Shown: positions 46,940 to 64,000 of the stretch, one piece after another
How positions within the stretch are numbered: the first letter of the stretch is position 1
Layout of the letters: each line of letters begins with the position of its first letter
NCBI GenBank assembly: GCA_030435675.1
Contig: CM059623.1
Span: 14,540,092-14,604,091, forward strand
Direction: 5' to 3'
DNA: 64,000 nt
Source: Steinernema hermaphroditum
Lineage: Eukaryota; Nematoda; Chromadorea; Rhabditida; Steinernematidae
Notes under the pieces: model-generated
Told to the model about the DNA's origin: nothing
What the model saw: only the letters and a program-made list of their open reading frames with translations
Databases searched by the model: none
Made by a program: the position numbers and the translations under genes

Positions 46940-47050
46940 TGTGATAAATTTAACTGAAACAAGAACACAATTATGAGCTGCCACAGCAATACTAAACTCG
47001 TTTTTTTTTATTACAACTCGGACACGACCGCTCAGTCCTCATAACTTGTG
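46940..47050 (-). promoter_or_regulatory. Citrate synthase proximal promoter/5' UTR, homologous to hsp-60
   Basis: On the minus strand TTTCAGTTAAATTTATCACA precedes the ATG; hsp-60 has TTTCAGCTTAATTTGTCACA and hsp-10 TTTCAGCTAAATTTATCACA. Upstream of citrate synthase and hsp-60 there are further matching blocks, for example ATTACAACTCGGACACGACC (47010-47029) against ATTACAATCCGAACATGACC near 25960. Confidence 0.8.
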
Positions 47051-49457
47051 ACCAAAGTGCAAATTTGCCCAATCAACTCACCAGCCCTAGACCGTCTACA
47101 CTTGCATCTCACTGCAAACCAAAGAACCATTTCTGTAGTGTTTGCCTGGCGTGATTAGTTGCAAGGTGCTTGTCACTTCGATCACGAGGCTGACCGCTCC
47201 GCCCTTGCAACCTTTGCATTAAAGCGGGCGCCGCCGGAAACCGCAGAAAAAGAGCGCGTGAAGCCCATGCTTGCGGGCAACACGCGAAAAGGCGCATTGC
47301 CTTAGTGGGCGCCGCTATCGCGAACAATGATTAGAAAGCGGCCTCAGAATGACCTTCGCCCTCGTGACAAGGACGTTGAACTTTGAATACTGAATGATAT
47401 CAGCATTGCAAAAAACGCGTATCGCCGATGTGTGATAATTTCAACACCGGTTTGCGTCACTTGTGCAAAAAAGTAAGCATGAGTGTTCGCACTAGAGCAG
47501 GCGCCGGCGGAAGTCGCACAAAAAGAGCGCCTGCAGATTATTTAAGCTCGGGGAGCGGCGACTTCGGGCGGCGGCTCGGCAGAGACAACGAAAAGACAGT
47601 GTGGCAGGCAGTGCAAGAGAGTGGCTCCGATATAACAAATACGTAAGCGACTGTTGCCTATCGCCACGGCTCCTATCGGTGATCGTCATCTAACGAGCAC
47701 AAAGTACGACCAAGGAACAGAATACGATCACACGTCAACGTTTTTGGGTTGGTAGGTTGAAAGAACGTCGATACAAAAATAGAAACTAGTCGAGTAATGC
47801 GGAAATTACTCGGCGCCCCTCAAACTGGATGTAAAACAACCTCGGCATTTCAGTGAACAAGAAGCTCAGCGGCAACTGACCCTGCCGGAGGAATTATGAG
47901 TGCCGCCGGGCGAGGATGATTATCCCAAGGTGCACGGATTATCCGATTATCCGCAAGTGCAAGATAAACTGATCGACATGCAAATACCACAACAAGACAC
48001 CAATTGCGCGAATAGACGAGTCTCACAGACAGCAGCGAACGGCGACTAAGTATTCACTTATCAATTTACTAGCACAAACTGACACCAAAAATTGTTACAC
48101 TGGCCAGAAAAGACAAACAAAACACCGTCTCACCGCGTTGAAACGCAGTCGCCAATTTGAATTTGCAATCGCCGCACTCGCCTTCAGACCCTGAATTTGA
48201 GTTACGGTAGCAGTTCGGCTGGAAAGATCATACGTTCGGCGCGATTTCGCTTTTTAAGTTTTTATTTCCACACCGGCCGCGATTTTGCTGTTTTTAGCGT
48301 TTGAGAATGCGTCTCTAGCGTGGTTGCTTGTTTGCTTCGCGAATTTTGACGGAATTTTTAGCTAAAATTTAGTGATTTTAGAGGTTTGTTGCTGTTGGGG
48401 TTTGAGTGCTCTTTGAGAGTGGAAATTTAGCATTTCATGCTCGAAAAAAGCTCTTGATAACAGTTGCTCTCGATCAGCGATTTGCAGGCGTTGAAGACTG
48501 TCTTCAGAATCAGTCTCGTCTTGCATGTTTCTGTCTGTCTGTTTCTAGACATTTGCGATCCCTACGCGGTCGGAATATCGGCGGGAGTTGCTCTCAGACG
48601 ATATAAAATTAGCACAACGCCATGCTTTAATCGCAAAAAAAGAGCTACGGCGCTGCAGTGCTTCTCAGGACAGTTAAAATTTGGTGGCTTTGGAGGTATC
48701 TTCGTAATGCAAACTAGGGAAGTTTGCATCGCCGTTCTGTCTGCAAGACTGCTGATTCCAGACATTCGTATCCTGCATTTAAGATTACCAGCATAAAGCA
48801 GTCGGTTGTGGTTCGATTTGGCTGTGATCAGAACGTGGATCGTTTTTCAATGGGTAGCCGTATTCGGTGCTCTGGGGAAAGTGGTCCTGTCTTGAGTGAC
48901 ATTTAGCAGACGAAAAAATAAGGATGAAGCGCACGGAGAACGAACTCTTGCTGAGGTGCTTGTTGTCGCAGTGGACTCTGAGCGATATCCATCTTGGTTA
49001 ATGTCACCGGAATTCTGAGTTTCACACATTTCTGTTGATGTGCTTAGGTTTGACCTTGCTCGGGAAATTTATTTACGAAGGATAGTTGTCACAATGGCGC
49101 TATTTTGAGGGTCAGTCGGTGTGAACCACTTTCATAGCCGTTGAACGAGCAACGACTCAGGGCAATTCAGCAATCTCTGGTAATAACAGGAAGTAGGAAC
49201 CGCATAAATGAATTTTGTACCGCCGGAAAGCTCTCGTGTGATTGCTTACAACCAACCGCTCCTTCATTTTCATTCGCCCTAGACAGATGGTAATTGTACT
49301 CTGCAAGTGTTTGTTTCTGTCTGTGTGCAAAAATGTTCCTACAGTTAAAATCTTAAGTTTTGGGTTGTCGGTCGTGTCTCGGACGCCCAAGTTCGATCCT
49401 TCGCGTGTGCATGGTATAATCCAGAGAGTTTAACATTTGTAAACATTTCAGGTACTG
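47051..49457. other. Intergenic, no gene supported
   Basis: About 2.4 kb. A GCGCC-rich block of about 40 bp occurs at about 47223-47262 and again, diverged, at about 47497-47537, both containing CAxAAAAAGAGCGC. No coding frame is convincing. Confidence 0.5.
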
Positions 49458-49770
49458 ATGTTCTTTTCAGTACCACTGTTCGCGAGGCCGAGGAAGGATC
49501 GCCGCCCACTCTACCGACGCATCTTCACTAACCGACGTCTGGACATTGCCCACAAAGGTGAAAATCGTCCAAACTGGTGCTTTTCTCAACATTATCGTTT
49601 CAGTCGTCGTTCGATCCATCTTCGGGTTCCTGCTCTTCAGCACCTCCTACATCGTTGTAAATAGCGTCATCTACTACAAGTACGTCCGTCCTCTTAGACA
49701 GGAAGAACGCGACTTGTTGGAAAGAGAACTCATCGAAGCTGACAAGGCCGGTTTCAACATCAACAAATAA
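49458..49770 (+). CDS. Small single-pass membrane protein, SMIM20/MITRAC7-like
   Basis: Two exons (49458-49557, 49604-49770) give 88 residues. A basic N-terminus (FARPRKDRRPLYRRIFTNRR) precedes one membrane helix (SIFGFLLFSTSYIVVNSVIYY) and a short charged tail: YVRPLRQEERDLLERELIEADKAG. The helix-YxxYxRPL...AG pattern resembles SMIM20 (MITRAC7), an inner-membrane chaperone for newly made COX1 in complex IV assembly. The match is over a short span and made by eye. The next gene follows after 52 bp, so the two should be co-transcribed, and that gene also resembles a respiratory assembly factor, which strengthens the reading. Confidence 0.6.
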
Positions 49771-49822
49771 GTGGGTTCTCTTGCTCCATGTACAGTTGTT
49801 ATGAGGCATTCTTTCTAGGACA

Positions 49823-50068
49823 ATGGACGCCGCCCGTCGTATTCTATTCCTCGCTGCCAACAAGTGGCCCTACACCTTTGGTCTCGGCGTTGCAGCTGGC
49901 GCGTCATTCGAGCTGTTCAAAATTTATTTTTCATTTAACGGTGTTTCGTACTATTCTGTCTTCAAAAAGAAGCAACTGGCTAAGGAGCTGGACGAATTCG
50001 AACGCGGACTTATGGAGATGGACGCGTTGATTGCCGACTCTCTGAAGGCGAAGGCTTCTTCTCAATAG
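49823..50068 (+). CDS. Small membrane protein, SMIM4/UQCC5-like
   Basis: A single exon encodes 81 residues. MDAARRILFLAANKWPYTFGLGVAAGASFELFKIYF holds a basic start and one hydrophobic helix ending in FELFKI; then VSYYSVFKKKQLAKELDEFE follows. SMIM4 (UQCC5), a complex III assembly factor of the inner membrane, has the same layout: helix ending EWxMIK, then a (T)FYDVYRRK motif and a charged helix. The start lies just after TTTCTAG, a plausible SL2-type acceptor in the 52-bp gap from the upstream gene. Identity is inferred from layout and a short motif. Confidence 0.65.
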   Translation: MDAARRILFLAANKWPYTFGLGVAAGASFELFKIYFSFNGVSYYSVFKKKQLAKELDEFERGLMEMDALIADSLKAKASSQ

Positions 50069-50571
50069 GTTTATTTGTATAGTTATGTTAGGCCTTGTGT
50101 ACTGTTTTTGTTGACTTCTGTGAGAATTGATGCTCATAAACTATTGTTCCAGGGTTGTTCTGTGTCTTCTTGGTGGTATTGGCCAACCAGTCTTTATGTC
50201 CAGCAAATGGAAGTGATTACTGCCTAGACATGCACGAGAGAGTCTGAGAGCGCAAGCATGGGACGTTCGTAGATTGTGGAGCGGTAAGGCGTCCCTGTCT
50301 AGCTGCAGAGCCAGACAGTTTGTAATTGATCACTTGCGGCGTTTGCACCGTGTAGAGCGGTGGGGCGCCCTTCTCTATTTACAAAGTCAGACAGTCTGGA
50401 TTTGATCACTTGTGGCGTTTGCAGACCATGGAGCGGTTGTGGTCTGTATCTATTGCATGAGAGCCTCCAAGAACAGAATGAGTTTATTTCTGCACACAAA
50501 GATAAAATTGAACAAAATAATAATTTATAGCATTTCGGAAGGTGAGTAGGTGCGGGCGGTGTTAGTAACAG
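50069..50571. other. Convergent 3' spacer
   Basis: It lies between the SMIM4-like gene and the AIP3-domain gene. An imperfect repeat of about 70 bp (GGCGTTTGCAGACCxTGGAGCGG-like, split across 50270-50350 and 50335-50440) is visible. No gene. Confidence 0.5.
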
Positions 50572-63027
<12,456 letters not shown>

Positions 63028-64000
63028 CTGAAAAAGAGGCCGATTTTGAGCGAAAGGCAACGTGAATGGCGGCGAATAAAGAGTCCGCCTGAAGGCGCTT
63101 TTATCACTTTGCGCGACGCCGTAATTTACGCGCCCTAAAAGCGCGTTTTATTGTCGACGTCTTCTGTTTGTCGACGAAGAAGACGCGCGAAGTTGGACAG
63201 ACAACTGTATGGATTTATGGACGATTAAGCCAGATCCTTCGAATAGATAACAAAGATATGTACGCCACCTAATGGTGGCTGCGAAATCCGTAGAGTGGAT
63301 TCTACCGTTATGGGGTAGCAATTAGATGGGTGTCCTAAAAAAGAACGATCATTCACGGCACGTACAAAACATCACACAGATCAACGGACCCAGATGGTTG
63401 GGGTTTCTACTGGGTGGCCCAAAAAAGGCATCTAGACTGTAGACTGGAAAGCCATTTTCCAGCGCATCCAAAGGCGATACAGGTCGTAAAACGGAAAAAA
63501 AAACGAAATAACGAAAAAACCAACAGCTAGACACCTGCTAGGGCATCCTGCTAAGGGATCTTTTTTGGGACTCCCTGCATTACTCGGTATTTGATAGAAT
63601 GCCTCCATGCTGGTATTTTAACTGATATATTCGCTAGTTTAGCCCATAGAATGCTGCAGGAGCAATGTTCCATTATTCAGTTGTTTACTTTCGCATAACG
63701 CATTCAAATGCATTGTCGTCCTGGCCCCGTTGTGGATGAATCGCGAAGTCAAACAAAAATCGATATTCTTCAAATTCAAAGAATGGCACACAAAAAATTG
63801 TAAAACCAATATACCAAAATGTAGAGCAAAAATCACAGGAAAATCACAAAACAGCGGATTGCGGGGTGAATGGACCTTTAATGCCATACCGCACTCGGCA
63901 CCACGACGAAAAAAAACCACATTAGGCAGGTCGAAAAGGTGCAGATCGGAAAAAGCAAACAAAATCATGTCGAGATTCGAATGGTGAAGACTGGGACGAT
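63028..64000. other. Right-edge region, no gene supported
   Basis: Only short open frames are present. It presumably contains the promoter of first exon a. Confidence 0.5.

Noticed and set aside
49242..49433. TTCGATCC near 49391 as the T arm of a tRNA
   Set aside because: No matching D arm, anticodon arm or acceptor stem could be found.

Overview
The window reads as nuclear DNA of a rhabditid-type nematode. The genes have many short introns of about 40-60 bp ending in TTTCAG. Many start codons lie 0-20 bp after a TTTCAG-like acceptor, as expected for spliced-leader trans-splicing. Closely spaced same-strand genes look like operons, and the best protein matches are nematode or animal families. 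The species is not determined. All gene structures were spliced by hand by joining frame-consistent GT-AG introns (and two apparent GC-AG introns); no transcript or database evidence was used.

Layout. 0-1 kb (-): the first two exons of a Derlin-2 homologue run off the left edge, with a doubtful gene just upstream. 3.4-4.7 kb (+): a mitochondrial Sel1-repeat protein. 5.1-8.8 kb (+): a CRAMP1 homologue followed 101 bp later by an unknown acidic-tailed protein, a probable operon. 8.8-14.1 kb: largely empty. 14.1-18.4 kb (+): CLUH/clu-1. 18.9-21 kb (-): sphingosine-1-phosphate lyase, with tRNA-like repeats in an intron and an inverted lyase fragment upstream. 22.2-23.1 kb (-): a small CS-like protein. 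24-27.5 kb: mitochondrial Hsp60 (-) and its partner Hsp10 (+), head to head over a 1.2 kb promoter with heat-shock elements. 27.3-31.8 kb: a tandem duplication of about 2.3 kb made of the last Hsp10 exon, an intronless unknown gene and the 5' end of a zinc-finger gene. 31.8-33.1 kb (+): that zinc-finger gene. 34-34.9 kb (+): COQ10. 35.7-39.2 kb (+): an intact insulysin-type M16 protease between two direct repeats. 40.3-42.4 kb (+): a secreted two-domain vWA protein. 43.3-45 kb (+): a RING/coiled-coil TRAIP-like E3. 45.4-46.9 kb (-): citrate synthase. 49.5-50.1 kb (+): a two-gene operon of tiny membrane proteins resembling SMIM20/MITRAC7 and SMIM4/UQCC5. 50.6-63 kb (-): a large SRCIN1/KIAA1217 (AIP3-domain) gene with three alternative first exons, whose introns hold a U6 snRNA-like sequence and two fold-back elements.

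The region is rich in nuclear genes for mitochondrial proteins: Hsp60, Hsp10, citrate synthase, COQ10, two putative assembly factors, CLUH and a Sel1 protein. The most striking observation is that hsp60, citrate synthase and, more narrowly, hsp10 share a homologous 5' module (splice acceptor, 5' UTR and mitochondrial presequence; promoter too for the first two). This suggests that a ready-made mitochondrial expression-and-targeting cassette has been copied between unrelated genes. Second in interest are the tandem duplication, where the Hsp10 exon stayed almost identical while everything around it diverged, and the interchangeable phase-1 first exons of the AIP3-domain gene.
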